Virus record (IMG/VR): IMGVR_UViG_3300029922_000015
Span: 1-64,000 of that record
Direction: 5' to 3' (one strand)
Source: a virus
DNA length: 64,000 bases
A model generated the notes under the pieces. It searched no databases. It worked only from the letters and a program-made list of their open reading frames with translations, and was not told the DNA's origin. The translations under genes were made by a program, and so were the position numbers. Numbering within the stretch: the first letter of the stretch is position 1; every line of letters begins with the position of its first letter. Shown here piece by piece: positions 8,199-18,925 of this stretch.

Positions 8199-8962
8199 AA
8201 ACGCTATATACATTCGAGGTTAATAAGGAAATTGAAGTCGATAAGGAAGAAAAGGTAGATGGGGGGACTTTGGTTAAGAAAGTTAAGTCTACTAAGCCAG
8301 TTCGGTTCGCTATACGCAAGCCCAATCGATCCACAATCGATTCCTGTGAACGTTTTTATAGTGTTGAGTACAATAAGGCCATTACCGACGGATTAATGCC
8401 TAGAGCCCTTTTTGCTAAAAGACTAAATAACGACAACGGTATTTTTTCAGAAGCCCAAATGAAGGAATTGCAAGGGCTATATACTAAATTTATTGACATT
8501 GGTAATGACATTGTTTCTTTTTCGGCTAAAAAGCCAGAAGATCGAACCGATGAAGAAAAAAAGCAAAATGAAGAAGCGGTTATTCAATACGCCGATATTC
8601 AACAAAAACTCAATAACTATGAATTAGCTAAACAAAGTATTTTCGATAATACGGCAGAATCCGCTGCTATGGTAAAAGCTATTTCTTGGTATGTTCTTTT
8701 TTTAAGTTATAAAGAAAACGATAAAGGAGAGTTCGAACCTCTTTATAAAGGAGATAGCTATAACGAAAAAATCGAATTTTACGACGAACTGGAAGAACAC
8801 GAGGATTCTTTTTTACTTGGTGTGGCGCGTCGATTAAATAATCTAATTACCCAATTGTATTTGGGAAGAGTAAGAACCGAAGAGGACTTAAAAGCATTAG
8901 ACGATAGAGAGAATTCTACTTTAGGTAAGAAAGAAGAATCGGAAGAAAAGAGTGAAGGATAA
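8189..8962 (+). CDS. Tail assembly chaperone-like protein
   Basis: A 257-residue protein from ATG 8189, chosen because AAGGAATT lies directly upstream. The longer frame from 8141 has no such site. Residues 30-75 (KPVRFAIRKPNRSTIDSCER FYSVEYNKAI, split here for length) resemble the opening of a phage tail-chaperone family that ends in an acidic tail, here KKEESEEKSEG. Only the overall pattern is remembered, so the family call is moderate. The last codons overlap the next gene. Confidence 0.5.
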   Translation: MSIKTLYTFEVNKEIEVDKEEKVDGGTLVKKVKSTKPVRFAIRKPNRSTIDSCERFYSVEYNKAITDGLMPRALFAKRLNNDNGIFSEAQMKELQGLYTKFIDIGNDIVSFSAKKPEDRTDEEKKQNEEAVIQYADIQQKLNNYELAKQSIFDNTAESAAMVKAISWYVLFLSYKENDKGEFEPLYKGDSYNEKIEFYDELEEHEDSFLLGVARRLNNLITQLYLGRVRTEEDLKALDDRENSTLGKKEESEEKSEG

Positions 8963-9938
8963 AGAGCTTTCCTTTTTACGCAGAACTTATTCTGATATAA
9001 TTCAAGGATTTTCTTCTCTTATCTTCAATGGCGATAAGATTTTAATTAAACATTTCACTTCCTTAGATCAAGGATTGATTGACGCGGATTACGAATTTCA
9101 TTTTGAAGACGCTATTAAAGAGGGATTACCTAATATAGAAGAACGTTTGAATTTAATGATTCAACAAGGGCTTTGGGGCAAGAGCGACGAAGCGTGGATC
9201 GCCAATCAAAAATTCTATATCGATAATTTGGCGAAAACAAAATCGAAAATGACTTGGCAATCTCAGATCGAAGAGATTAATAAACAAATTACTGAAGCCG
9301 AAGTCGAACTAAAGAAAAAGGAAGGCGACAAGAAAGAATTATTGGGCCTTGTGGCAGAATCTTACGCCTCTAAAAAGGTCAATGAAAATTATATTTATCA
9401 TTCCTTTAGAAAAGAAAATATAAATGAGCGATTTTTTTCTCAGGAGGATTTCGATGAACTATCTATTTTCGAATTAAATATCCTAGCTGGACTTTACACC
9501 AAAACATTATCGCCTTTTAATTCTAAAAATATAAAGAAGATAGGCTTAGCTTCTTTTTTTCAATCCTCTTATTCGATTTGTGGAGATAATCCCCAAACGT
9601 TCTTCGGAAAGTCCGTGTGCGATTTAACCTTTTATCAATCGGAAATTTTCACTTATGGTCGATTTTTTAAAAGTATTCTTTCGGCTGATATCAAGCCAGA
9701 CGACGAAACCCTAGCTGATCCAGATAAACTAATTGATTGGTATATGAGTTCTAAGAATGCCCAAGACATCATTGGGCCGGTGGCAGACGATAATAATGGA
9801 GCTACACACGTCTTCGGAGCTAAGAAGTCTGATATTACGGCGGCTGGAGCCCATCTCTCTTTAAGCCCCGTACAGAGAGCTTTAAAGGACAAAAAGGGGC
9901 TTTCTATGGAAGACGTAATAAGGCATCATGGACTTTAA
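8952..9938 (+). CDS. Tail assembly-region protein (328 aa)
   Basis: Starts at GTG 8952, overlapping the end of the preceding gene by 11 nt. The protein has a coiled-coil-like Lys/Glu segment near residues 95-135 (EEINKQITEAEVELKKKEGD). Its end (SPVQRALKDKKGLSMEDVIR) is helical. Position before the tape measure fits the second, larger tail chaperone of two-gene systems. No catalytic motif is visible. Confidence 0.5.
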   Translation: MKDKELSFLRRTYSDIIQGFSSLIFNGDKILIKHFTSLDQGLIDADYEFHFEDAIKEGLPNIEERLNLMIQQGLWGKSDEAWIANQKFYIDNLAKTKSKMTWQSQIEEINKQITEAEVELKKKEGDKKELLGLVAESYASKKVNENYIYHSFRKENINERFFSQEDFDELSIFELNILAGLYTKTLSPFNSKNIKKIGLASFFQSSYSICGDNPQTFFGKSVCDLTFYQSEIFTYGRFFKSILSADIKPDDETLADPDKLIDWYMSSKNAQDIIGPVADDNNGATHVFGAKKSDITAAGAHLSLSPVQRALKDKKGLSMEDVIRHHGL

Positions 9939-9978
9939 GTAAATTATTGGTGTAATATATTAGTACGGAATAAGGGTT

Positions 9979-12900
9979 ATGCCACAATCAGCCATTACAT
10001 TTGATGTATCAGGAGATACGCGCCGATTAGAACAAGATATCGCGGCGGCGGTTCGTCGCGTACCTGAAATTACCATCCCCGTAAGAATTCAAAGTGCTCC
10101 TTTGGGTCGAATTACAGGTGAGGTTTCAGAATTCGCTAAATCGATGGAAGCGGCGAACGCTCGTTTGGCCGCATTCGGAGCGGGCGCGATTGTCATTGGC
10201 ACGGTGGCTGAATCCCTACGATCTTTGATTGACAATGCGATTAAAGTTAATAAAGCTTTTACAGACATTAATTCGGTTATTCATTTAACCCAAAGTCAAT
10301 TACAAAGCTTCGGTAATGATCTTTTTAATGTAGCTAAAAATACAGGCCAATCTTTCCAAACCGTTACTGAAGTTGCTACTAATTTCGCAAGACAGACTCA
10401 GAACGTTGGCGATATTATTCGCAGAACTAATGATGCGTTAATTCTTTATCGTTTGACCGGATTGGATGTAGGACAATCCCTACAAGCTCTCACGACGATT
10501 GTTAACACTTTCGGCTCTCAAGTCGGAAATAGCACAAATGCACTTAATAAGTTAATTGCAGTAGACCAAGGTTTTGCCGTCCGCGCATCCGATTTGGCTG
10601 AAGCCTTTATTCGAGCGGGAACTGCGGCTAAAGACGCGGGAGTAAATGTAGATCAGTTCGGCGCGTTAGTAACAGCAACACAAGCTATTACTCAGCGAGG
10701 CGGAACTGTTATCGGTAATGCTTTAAAATCTATTTTTACTAGATTAGATAGATCTACCACTCTAGACGACTTGGAAAAATTAGGCATTGCTACTAGAGAT
10801 GTCGAAGGTCATACTTTGGGGGCCATTCAAATTCTAGAAGAACTAGCGAAAAGATATGACACATTAAGCGACTCTCAAAAGTCTTATACATCTCAGTTGG
10901 TTGGCGGTGTTTATAATATCAACGTACTAAAAGCGGCTTTGGGCGATTTGAGCAATCAATATGGAATTTATAATAGAGCTTTGTCAGCTTCACAAAATCC
11001 TAATAATAACGCCGCTATTGATAGAAACGCATTTCAAAATCGTTCGTATTCTTCTTTAATTAATTCTACTCAAGCAAACTTTGTTCAAGCAACTTCACAA
11101 GTTGGCAATCTAACCGTGGCCCCGGCTATTCAAAGAGTATTGGGAGGCGCGTCCGACATTTCTAGTGCTCTTGGCAATATATCGGCTCCGACAGGTAATT
11201 TAAGCTCTTTGGGAACTCAACTCGGACAGGGAATTCTAAAGGGTATCGGGGATTACATTTCCGGCCCCGGATTAACATTGGCGGGGGCTTTAGGTATTAA
11301 ATTCTTTACTAGATTTGCTTCTTTTTCCGCCGGAGCTTTTAAAACAACTTTGAATTTCGGAGGATTCGGAGAAGACGAAAAGAAAGTTCAACAAGGCATT
11401 ATCGATCTGCTTCAACGAAATAAAGGATTATACGACGAAATTATTCAAGACGGGGCAACACGAGAACAACAAGAAAAGACAATTCTTGGGGTTATTCAAC
11501 AACAAATTCAAGCTAGAGAAGAACTACTTGCCGTAAGTCAGAGCTTGGGGACGGTTGCCTTTGGAGAGGGCGTTCGTTATAGTGATCGCGCCGGATTTAA
11601 AAACTCCGCCGGGGGATTTGTTCCTAATTTTCTAGCTTCTAAAGAACAATCTTTAGCGAATAGTCATGGCTATTCTGCCGGAAATGTAATCCCTTATCAA
11701 TTATCGGGTCAGGATTCGGGCATGTCTCCTAGACAATTTATCCAACAAGAGGGAATAAATAAAGCAGGGGGATTTGTTCCGAATGCTATTGTTAATACCG
11801 CTGAATATAAATTAACTCGCGCTGGAAGCAATGCCGTGGGAATTATCCCTCCAAACGACGCCCAAAATATTGATCCAACTAAGGCGGCTTTAAAGGGATA
11901 CAATCTAAGTAAAATCTCTGGCGATGGGTTCGTCCCTAATTTCGCAGATGGAAATGATCCTACCGCTTTGCTATCGGCATTAGGAGTATTCGGAGGATTA
12001 ACAGCCGCAACTATTTTTGGTTCGTTATTCAATAGAGGAGGAAAGGGAGGTTCTTTAGATAAGGGGTTTTCAAGTTCGGGCGAATTCTATGAAAAGCAAG
12101 TTCTAGAAGATTTGGTCGGGCCTACTGCTATTCAACGTAGAACTAAAAGAGGATTATCTCAAATGGCGCGTTCTCATGGCGTCTTGGATAAAAGCGAAAA
12201 TAATCTAACGAAAGTTCAAATTGCTAATCGTATTAATACTGGAATTCTCCAACAATATCCTAATGTTTATCACGGGCTAGTTAAAAAGGGATGGGTTGGA
12301 AACGATGATTTATCTGATAGCGTTCAGGGAAATTTTGATATCCTACAAGGATTAGGGATTCGTGGAGCGGGGTTTGTTCCTAATTTCGCTTTAAATTCTG
12401 ATCTTAAAGGCGTTGAGTTCATAGCTAAATTAAAAAATGCTTTATTAATTCGCAATCCAGAAAAGCAATCTCAGATTCTTGGCCATCTTTACAAACAATA
12501 TGGTAGACTAATTAAAAATCCCGAAGTTGCTTCGAAATTAGATAATAATGTCACAAACGCATTAGCAAAGTTCTTTCCTGAAACTAGCCAATCTCCCTTT
12601 AATGCATCTTTGGCGAACTCCCTTAAAGGAAAATCATTATCTTATTTATTACCAGACGAACCTGAGACTAGAGCTTTAGGTCGTTTCGAATCTATCTTTT
12701 CTAAAAATGTAATAAAGGCTCCTTTAACAAGATATTCTGATCCTAGCAATACCGATTCAAATCTGGATTTTACTGGTTCAGGTAGAAATTTGCCCGGATT
12801 TCGAGCTAACGACCCTTATTCTATTGGAAATAGTAAATTTTCTGAAGCTAAATTAGCAGGATTGGGTAATGTTGTTTCTGTAGGGAGACTGGCTAAAAAC

Positions 12901-15900
12901 TTCGAATCTGGATTATCTAATCAAGAGAAAACTCAAAAATTAATCTCTATCGCGGATAGACTTTTTCCCCAAGGCTGGTACGCAAAGCCAGAGGACTCTA
13001 GACCTTTCCAATATTTTGAAGGTCACGTTGCGGAAGCGGACAAAGCCGGTTTCCAGAGTCAGGGTATTTATCCTGATTATGCTATTAAAAATCATAATGG
13101 AAATTTATGGATTCCAGAAGAGGGATATTATTTTCAAAGCAAATTCGACGTAGATTCTCAGCCTACTAAACTCGCTAAGCAACAAGCAAGATATGCGGGG
13201 GATACGGAAAGAGGACGATATGATAAATATGAAGATAATTTTACTTCTCCTGAGTACCGAGTTCATATTATAGGATCGGGAGAGGACGGAGCATCTAAAG
13301 TAGTTCCTTTCGCTACATTCCGTAAAGATGAAAATCATAAGATAGGATATAATGAAATTCCTTATGTCCGCGAAACAGATGAAATTCGCAAAATTCATGC
13401 GGCGGCTTTAGCTAGAATTAATCAATTACCATCTCGCGAAAGAGACAATGTTGTTTTTGCCCCCGATGTAATTAAACTTAAGGATGGCTCATATGGAGTT
13501 ATCGAACTAAATCCTTCTGTAGATAAAACTGGAAATCCTTATGCCGTCGCCGGAACGAGTGGAGCTTTAACAAATAACAGTTTTGTTCAAGATGCTATAT
13601 CGGGTTTTGTAAGAGGAACTAAGCCTCTTTTAGCTAGAATAGGAGACAGAAATCCTAATTTTGCTAAATTATTTGGTTACGGAGCGGGATTCGTTCCTAA
13701 TTTTGCCGATCCTTTAAACGCGGCTTTCTCTCGCGAAGCCTCCTTCGGAAAAACTCCTATTCTAGGCTCCGCTCCTGAATTAGGAATTCCCGTTGGAGTT
13801 TACAACACCGAACAACAAGGAAAATACGGAAGTTTATCGAATACCATTCGCGCGGATCATTTATCTAGAGGGGAAAGTTTGGGTTCTTTGCCTTTAACTG
13901 GAAGTGGCAAGGAGAGTTATGTACCTAATTTCGCTGATAATCCACAAGGGGGTTTGTTTGATTTAGATCGAGTATTAAAAGAATTAACAGCTTCGATACA
14001 AAGCGCGAACGCAGCGATGACTGAAACAGAGCGCGTAGAACAAGCAAGATTCAATCGTGCCCGCGCTCAAGATGAAAGCGAATCTATCGGAATTCGCAAT
14101 CAGTATCCCGGTTCCGAGCCTTTGTATCAAGGGGGTTATGCTCCGTATAGCGCAAATAATCCTTATATCAATAAGAACGAACTAGATAATTCTAAAAAAA
14201 GTAGTTTTAATTATACGGGAATCGGTAGCTTAAGCGACGTTGCCCCTAAATTCCCTAGATTTTCAGAAGGTACTTCCCAAAAGTTATTTGGAGCTAGTTT
14301 CGTTGCTCCGTTACTAGGCGGGGTTGCGGGACAATTTTTAAATTCGAATGGAGGCAATCCCCAAGGAGAAAGAATTGCTCAGGGAGTCGGATCGGCGGCT
14401 GGAACGGCATTAACCTTCGCCGCTCTTGGTGGGCCTTATGGAGCGGCCATTGGTGCGGTTATTGGTGGTTTGCAAGTATTGAGCACGGCAATCGAAAACT
14501 CGACTCCCTCTTTCGAAGATTTATCTAAAAAAGCAGAAGAATATAAAGATAAGCAAGATCAACAGATTAATTCTATTCAAGGATTAATTCAAGCTCAGGC
14601 GCAATTAAAATCAGCTATTAATAGCGGAAACTCACAAGATATCGACGCCGCTAGAAAAAATTTCACCCAAGCGCGTTTAAGCCCCAATCTAAGTCCCGAT
14701 CTTTTAAAACAAATTGACGCCGCTCAAACGCCGGGGGATCAACAAAAATTGATAGCCGGTCTAACCGAAAATTCTGGAAATGCTTATAATTTACAACAGG
14801 GAATCGCGGGGCTTAGGGGGCTATTAGATAATTCTGATATTCATGGATTACAGAGTGTTTTTTCGAATGGTCAAATTTCAGCTACGGAAAAAACTCAAAT
14901 ACAATCCATCGCTCAGAGTTTAATATCTTCGGGCGAGGTTACTCCTTTTAAGAAGGGCGGCCTTATTACCAAAGACGATTTAGAGTATAATAGTAATTCG
15001 GACATAGCTAAAAATTTCGATTTTCGCTCAAGACTTTCTGACGAAGAAAAGTCTTCTATAATAAACACTTTGAATAAGGTATATCGAGATCAACAAAATG
15101 CTATTAAAACAGGAGACGCTTTTACTCCTATTGCAAGTATTGGCGATCAAAGATCAAATTTCCTTTTAGCGGCTAATCAAGGTATCGCCGCTAATCAATT
15201 CAGAATTAACAAAACCGTCGGAGTCAACACAAACGCTTTGGATTACGCTAGCCAATTGTTAGAAAATAGAAAAGATATTACTAATCAGCAAGATTATTTA
15301 CAAGCGAATCAAAATATACAATCCGGGCGACTAAAAAATGATTTAGGTCAACAGAATTCCTCGGTTTTAAGTAGTTTAGCTCAAAATATCGCTCAGCGTC
15401 TAGCGGGAAACACTCAAGACACAGGTGGCCCGTCGGATATTGCTACTCAAAAGCAAATTTTAGATATTATTAATCAATCCGGCGCGGGAAAACTATCCGG
15501 CAATGATATTATTGAAAAATTAAGTGATTCTATCAAATCCATTCAAAACGGGTCGATTCAGCAAGAACTTAAACAAGAATTACAAAAGCAACAGCTATCT
15601 TTAGCAGATATTGGACAAAAATTTGATATTGCGAATACTGCTTTAGCAAACTCTTTAAAAGTACAACAAGACGCATTAAATCTAGATAACACAAAGAAGT
15701 CTTTCGGTGGAATAGGTACTTTAGGTAATGCCCAAGCGTTAAGCGCATTGATTAATCCTATAACCCAAGGAACTCAAGTTAATATTCAGGCGGGAATTGC
15801 GGCGGGTTCATTGAATACCGCCGGACGAAGATCGCAATTCGCTCCCGGCGCATCAGGAGATTTACAATTCCAAGAATCTGAACAATCGAGATTAGGTCGG

Positions 15901-17301
15901 GTTGGAGCTTCGCGTTTTAACGCATATCAAAACTTTACGAAGATTTTTCCAGAGGCCGCTAACGATAATGATGCGCGCAATAAGCTTTTATACCCCGACG
16001 GACAAAATACGGCAGGAGGCGTTCGAGCCAATGATATCACCGGATATATTAAAGGTATTATTGGACAATTGGGAACTTTAGGAGGGAGAAACGGACAAGT
16101 CTTATCTCGCTTACAAAATCAATCGGCTTATTCTTTGCAACACGGCGGAGATATAAGTGGAACGATAGCCGAAATTCAAAAAATTTCGCAAGACCCGGCT
16201 TTTCGAGGAAACGATATTCAATCAGAATTTAAAGGAGTATTAGATACTCTAGGACAGTCTAATAAATTTATTCATCCCGATACTGTTAATGGGATTTCCG
16301 TGGGACAAGTTTATCGTACTTTAGCGCAAAACAGAACCGGCCCCGCCTCTTTGTCGATAGGAGATTCTTTGTCCCATTACGGAGCTAGCATCGATAGAAA
16401 TGCTTATAATAAGGCTTTTAGCGGAAAGAATATAATAGAAGATTATTTTCATACTCGTCGTGGAGGAAGTGATCCGTTAGATTCTTTTATTAAGAGAGAT
16501 GCTTATAATAAAGTTTTTGACCCCGAAACTCAAAAAAGAATAGATGGTTGGAGAAAGACTAGAAGTTCTCTTACAGACCCTAAATTAATACATCAAGCGG
16601 ATTTGGCAATTCAGGATATAGAAAATGGCCCTCTCACTTTATCGCAACCACTGGCGAATATAGCCAAGACGACTTCGCCAATCATACCTAATCCTCTAGG
16701 GATTAGATCGCAGGGGAATACTCAAGCTGACATTGCCGCTGGAAATGCTCCGGTATCTCAGCAAATTAAAGACATTACTAATAGTTTACAAAATATCTCA
16801 ACTCAAGATTTGAATATTAAAGCTACAACAGTTACTTTATCTGGAGATTTAAGTCAAAAATTAGTTGGGGCTTATGACTTAACGCAATTAGGACAGACGC
16901 AAACAAAGGCCGAACACGATTTAACGGTAGCTACCGCAAGGGATCAGGGCAATGCCGGGGCAATAGCTAAGGATCAGCAACAATATATCGATACTTTCAC
17001 CGCCGCTTTAACCCCAGCCCTTGTAGCCGCATTAAAAGAAGCGTCCGCTTCGGACGCGAATGGAAAACCAATTCAAGTTGATATCGGATTAAATTCCAAA
17101 GTGTCTATAACTTCTGGTTTAGCAAAAAGTATTGGAAATGCGGATAATTTACAAAAATTGCAGCAACAATTGGATAAAGTAATTCAGGAGGCTATTCATA
17201 GATATGTCAAGAATACTTCCTTAAATGTAGTACCGGATCGTTCTAATAGTGGTAGCGATACAAGTGATACAGGAACAAGTTTGAATGGAAGCGGTAGCTA
17301 A
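9979..17301 (+). CDS. Tail tape measure protein with inserted domains
   Basis: A 2,440-residue protein. Residues about 90-330 match the classic TP901-type tape measure core (FTDINSVIHLTQSQLQSF, then QAITQRGGTVIGNALKSI). Hydrophobic or glycine-rich stretches follow near 430-450 and 1455-1490. Six copies of a GFVPNF motif lie between residues 547 and 1318. Between copies 4 and 5, residues about 1035-1200 look like an ATP-grasp fold, with K1055, EYRVH at 1092-1096, D1163, E1176 and N1178. The last 900 residues are Gln/Asn-rich and helical. At about 0.15 nm per residue the tail would be roughly 350 nm, less the inserted globular parts. Confidence 0.9.
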   Translation: MPQSAITFDVSGDTRRLEQDIAAAVRRVPEITIPVRIQSAPLGRITGEVSEFAKSMEAANARLAAFGAGAIVIGTVAESLRSLIDNAIKVNKAFTDINSVIHLTQSQLQSFGNDLFNVAKNTGQSFQTVTEVATNFARQTQNVGDIIRRTNDALILYRLTGLDVGQSLQALTTIVNTFGSQVGNSTNALNKLIAVDQGFAVRASDLAEAFIRAGTAAKDAGVNVDQFGALVTATQAITQRGGTVIGNALKSIFTRLDRSTTLDDLEKLGIATRDVEGHTLGAIQILEELAKRYDTLSDSQKSYTSQLVGGVYNINVLKAALGDLSNQYGIYNRALSASQNPNNNAAIDRNAFQNRSYSSLINSTQANFVQATSQVGNLTVAPAIQRVLGGASDISSALGNISAPTGNLSSLGTQLGQGILKGIGDYISGPGLTLAGALGIKFFTRFASFSAGAFKTTLNFGGFGEDEKKVQQGIIDLLQRNKGLYDEIIQDGATREQQEKTILGVIQQQIQAREELLAVSQSLGTVAFGEGVRYSDRAGFKNSAGGFVPNFLASKEQSLANSHGYSAGNVIPYQLSGQDSGMSPRQFIQQEGINKAGGFVPNAIVNTAEYKLTRAGSNAVGIIPPNDAQNIDPTKAALKGYNLSKISGDGFVPNFADGNDPTALLSALGVFGGLTAATIFGSLFNRGGKGGSLDKGFSSSGEFYEKQVLEDLVGPTAIQRRTKRGLSQMARSHGVLDKSENNLTKVQIANRINTGILQQYPNVYHGLVKKGWVGNDDLSDSVQGNFDILQGLGIRGAGFVPNFALNSDLKGVEFIAKLKNALLIRNPEKQSQILGHLYKQYGRLIKNPEVASKLDNNVTNALAKFFPETSQSPFNASLANSLKGKSLSYLLPDEPETRALGRFESIFSKNVIKAPLTRYSDPSNTDSNLDFTGSGRNLPGFRANDPYSIGNSKFSEAKLAGLGNVVSVGRLAKNFESGLSNQEKTQKLISIADRLFPQGWYAKPEDSRPFQYFEGHVAEADKAGFQSQGIYPDYAIKNHNGNLWIPEEGYYFQSKFDVDSQPTKLAKQQARYAGDTERGRYDKYEDNFTSPEYRVHIIGSGEDGASKVVPFATFRKDENHKIGYNEIPYVRETDEIRKIHAAALARINQLPSRERDNVVFAPDVIKLKDGSYGVIELNPSVDKTGNPYAVAGTSGALTNNSFVQDAISGFVRGTKPLLARIGDRNPNFAKLFGYGAGFVPNFADPLNAAFSREASFGKTPILGSAPELGIPVGVYNTEQQGKYGSLSNTIRADHLSRGESLGSLPLTGSGKESYVPNFADNPQGGLFDLDRVLKELTASIQSANAAMTETERVEQARFNRARAQDESESIGIRNQYPGSEPLYQGGYAPYSANNPYINKNELDNSKKSSFNYTGIGSLSDVAPKFPRFSEGTSQKLFGASFVAPLLGGVAGQFLNSNGGNPQGERIAQGVGSAAGTALTFAALGGPYGAAIGAVIGGLQVLSTAIENSTPSFEDLSKKAEEYKDKQDQQINSIQGLIQAQAQLKSAINSGNSQDIDAARKNFTQARLSPNLSPDLLKQIDAAQTPGDQQKLIAGLTENSGNAYNLQQGIAGLRGLLDNSDIHGLQSVFSNGQISATEKTQIQSIAQSLISSGEVTPFKKGGLITKDDLEYNSNSDIAKNFDFRSRLSDEEKSSIINTLNKVYRDQQNAIKTGDAFTPIASIGDQRSNFLLAANQGIAANQFRINKTVGVNTNALDYASQLLENRKDITNQQDYLQANQNIQSGRLKNDLGQQNSSVLSSLAQNIAQRLAGNTQDTGGPSDIATQKQILDIINQSGAGKLSGNDIIEKLSDSIKSIQNGSIQQELKQELQKQQLSLADIGQKFDIANTALANSLKVQQDALNLDNTKKSFGGIGTLGNAQALSALINPITQGTQVNIQAGIAAGSLNTAGRRSQFAPGASGDLQFQESEQSRLGRVGASRFNAYQNFTKIFPEAANDNDARNKLLYPDGQNTAGGVRANDITGYIKGIIGQLGTLGGRNGQVLSRLQNQSAYSLQHGGDISGTIAEIQKISQDPAFRGNDIQSEFKGVLDTLGQSNKFIHPDTVNGISVGQVYRTLAQNRTGPASLSIGDSLSHYGASIDRNAYNKAFSGKNIIEDYFHTRRGGSDPLDSFIKRDAYNKVFDPETQKRIDGWRKTRSSLTDPKLIHQADLAIQDIENGPLTLSQPLANIAKTTSPIIPNPLGIRSQGNTQADIAAGNAPVSQQIKDITNSLQNISTQDLNIKATTVTLSGDLSQKLVGAYDLTQLGQTQTKAEHDLTVATARDQGNAGAIAKDQQQYIDTFTAALTPALVAALKEASASDANGKPIQVDIGLNSKVSITSGLAKSIGNADNLQKLQQQLDKVIQEAIHRYVKNTSLNVVPDRSNSGSDTSDTGTSLNGSGS
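11608..13935 (+). repeat. Six dispersed GFVPNF motifs inside the tape measure gene
   Basis: The motif (A/D)G(F/Y)VPNF(A/L) occurs at residues 545-552, 596-603 (ending NA), 648-656, 796-804, 1235-1243 and about 1312-1319 (ESYVPNFA). The first three are exactly 52 residues apart. Later intervals vary because larger segments lie between them. The motif appears to punctuate a flexible insertion zone. Confidence 0.85.
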
Positions 17302-18923
17302 TGATCGATTTCTCCCTAGCGACAGTCTTAAGTTTGAATTATACTCCACAATTTTTAGGAGATAATTTAAGATATAAAGTAACTCAAAATCTATCTATAG
17401 AAGGATGGATTTTAAGTTCAACTTTTAGTGGGGTTTCTGGTATTCAAAGCGGTATAAATTATTTGTTAAGTAATCCCAAGGATTATGACGAAATCGTTTT
17501 AAATGGATACAATTTTGGACAGGGAAAAGTTCTCGATTTCCAATTTGATAAAGATGAACAAACGCGCGACGTTTTATATAAAAAATATACAGCCTCGCTA
17601 GAAGTTTATAGTTCGGGGAATCTTTTCAATGCTGTTAGTGGATACTATAGCGGCTTGACTTGGGAAAACGCCCAAATCCTAGACCGATTCGATGAATCGT
17701 TTAGCTATACTAGAAATCAAGATGGGTCTTCGCAATATAGTCAACAATTAAATCTTAGATTTAATAGCGGACAAAGCCTACCCGATACCCCTTTAAATTT
17801 GGCAAAGGCTTTCGCAAGTGGGTTTATTGCCAATACGAATATTACTGGATTTTTAGGATCAGATTATAGCAAAAATTTTCATAAATATTTTACTGAAAAT
17901 ATCAATTTAATCGACAGTACCTATTCGGTAAAATATGATGTTCAATTCCCTATCGAGTCTGGAATTTATGCCATTAACTATAATCATTCTTATTCTCTAG
18001 ATGAAAATGGCATTATCAATGTTAGCGAAAATGGAAATATCAAAGGATTGTATGATCCTCTTATGCAAGGGGTTCATTCTGGCCTAGCGATTGAGATTCC
18101 TAATTCTTGGGCTCGCTGTTCTGGTCTATTCGCTTTCTATTCTCCTAGTGGGGCTTATCCTTTAAATCCTAATCCGGTAAAGAAAAATATTAAGGTAAAC
18201 AGATTCGAAGGAACCGCCGATTTTGAAATTGCTTATACCGATGATCCTCGTTATCAAAACACTTACGTTTGGGAATATACAACAACGATAGATGTTAGTA
18301 CCCAACGAGTTTATACCGTTACCGAAAACGGGAAAGTAGATGGAATCGGACGTAGATTACTTAATAAATATCCAAACGCCTTATCAGGATTTAATATTGT
18401 TGAAAGTGGAATTTCGGCCCGAGTCTCCGGAATTTACGACTCTGTAAATCCATATCCTTTAAATCTAAACTTAACAGACTCTAAAGTAGCTTACTCTTAT
18501 TATCAAGGAGCTATTACTTATACCCAAACCTTTAGTGATAATATTACATTATTTCCGACTAGTGGAATTCGTCAATTTGAATTCAAAATTAGCGATAAGA
18601 TTCCAACCCAAGCGACAAATAAGTTCAATATTTTAGGTGTAAAGGAATTAATACAGCCTACTAATCAATCCACTTTGGGTCAAAGAAATATTGATATCAA
18701 AATGATTGGTAATCGAGGATTACCAGTAAGTAATTATTTAACCTACGCTTCGGGACAGTTGACGGGATTTAAGGATATAGGAACAGATATTTGGACAGCT
18801 AACGCTAACTATAGTTACGATCCAGTAAATAATCAATTTGGACTCAACGTGGTTTATAACTACGATGGATTGTATAAGAATTTTACCGACATTATTTTTA
18901 GTAATAGCGGTGTTATGGAATAA
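17301..18923 (+). CDS. Distal tail protein, paralogue of the next gene
   Basis: A 540-residue beta-rich protein whose ATG overlaps the tape measure stop (TAATG). Its C-terminal two thirds are internally repeated: units ending in SENGNIKGLYDPLM and TENGKVDGIGRRLLNKY, each followed by a proline-rich turn (YPLNPNPVK, YPLNLNLTD). The next gene has the same unit design. The position right after the tape measure is that of distal tail (Dit-like) proteins. No enzymatic motif is visible. Confidence 0.6.
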   Translation: MIDFSLATVLSLNYTPQFLGDNLRYKVTQNLSIEGWILSSTFSGVSGIQSGINYLLSNPKDYDEIVLNGYNFGQGKVLDFQFDKDEQTRDVLYKKYTASLEVYSSGNLFNAVSGYYSGLTWENAQILDRFDESFSYTRNQDGSSQYSQQLNLRFNSGQSLPDTPLNLAKAFASGFIANTNITGFLGSDYSKNFHKYFTENINLIDSTYSVKYDVQFPIESGIYAINYNHSYSLDENGIINVSENGNIKGLYDPLMQGVHSGLAIEIPNSWARCSGLFAFYSPSGAYPLNPNPVKKNIKVNRFEGTADFEIAYTDDPRYQNTYVWEYTTTIDVSTQRVYTVTENGKVDGIGRRLLNKYPNALSGFNIVESGISARVSGIYDSVNPYPLNLNLTDSKVAYSYYQGAITYTQTFSDNITLFPTSGIRQFEFKISDKIPTQATNKFNILGVKELIQPTNQSTLGQRNIDIKMIGNRGLPVSNYLTYASGQLTGFKDIGTDIWTANANYSYDPVNNQFGLNVVYNYDGLYKNFTDIIFSNSGVME

Positions 18924-18925
18924 GT

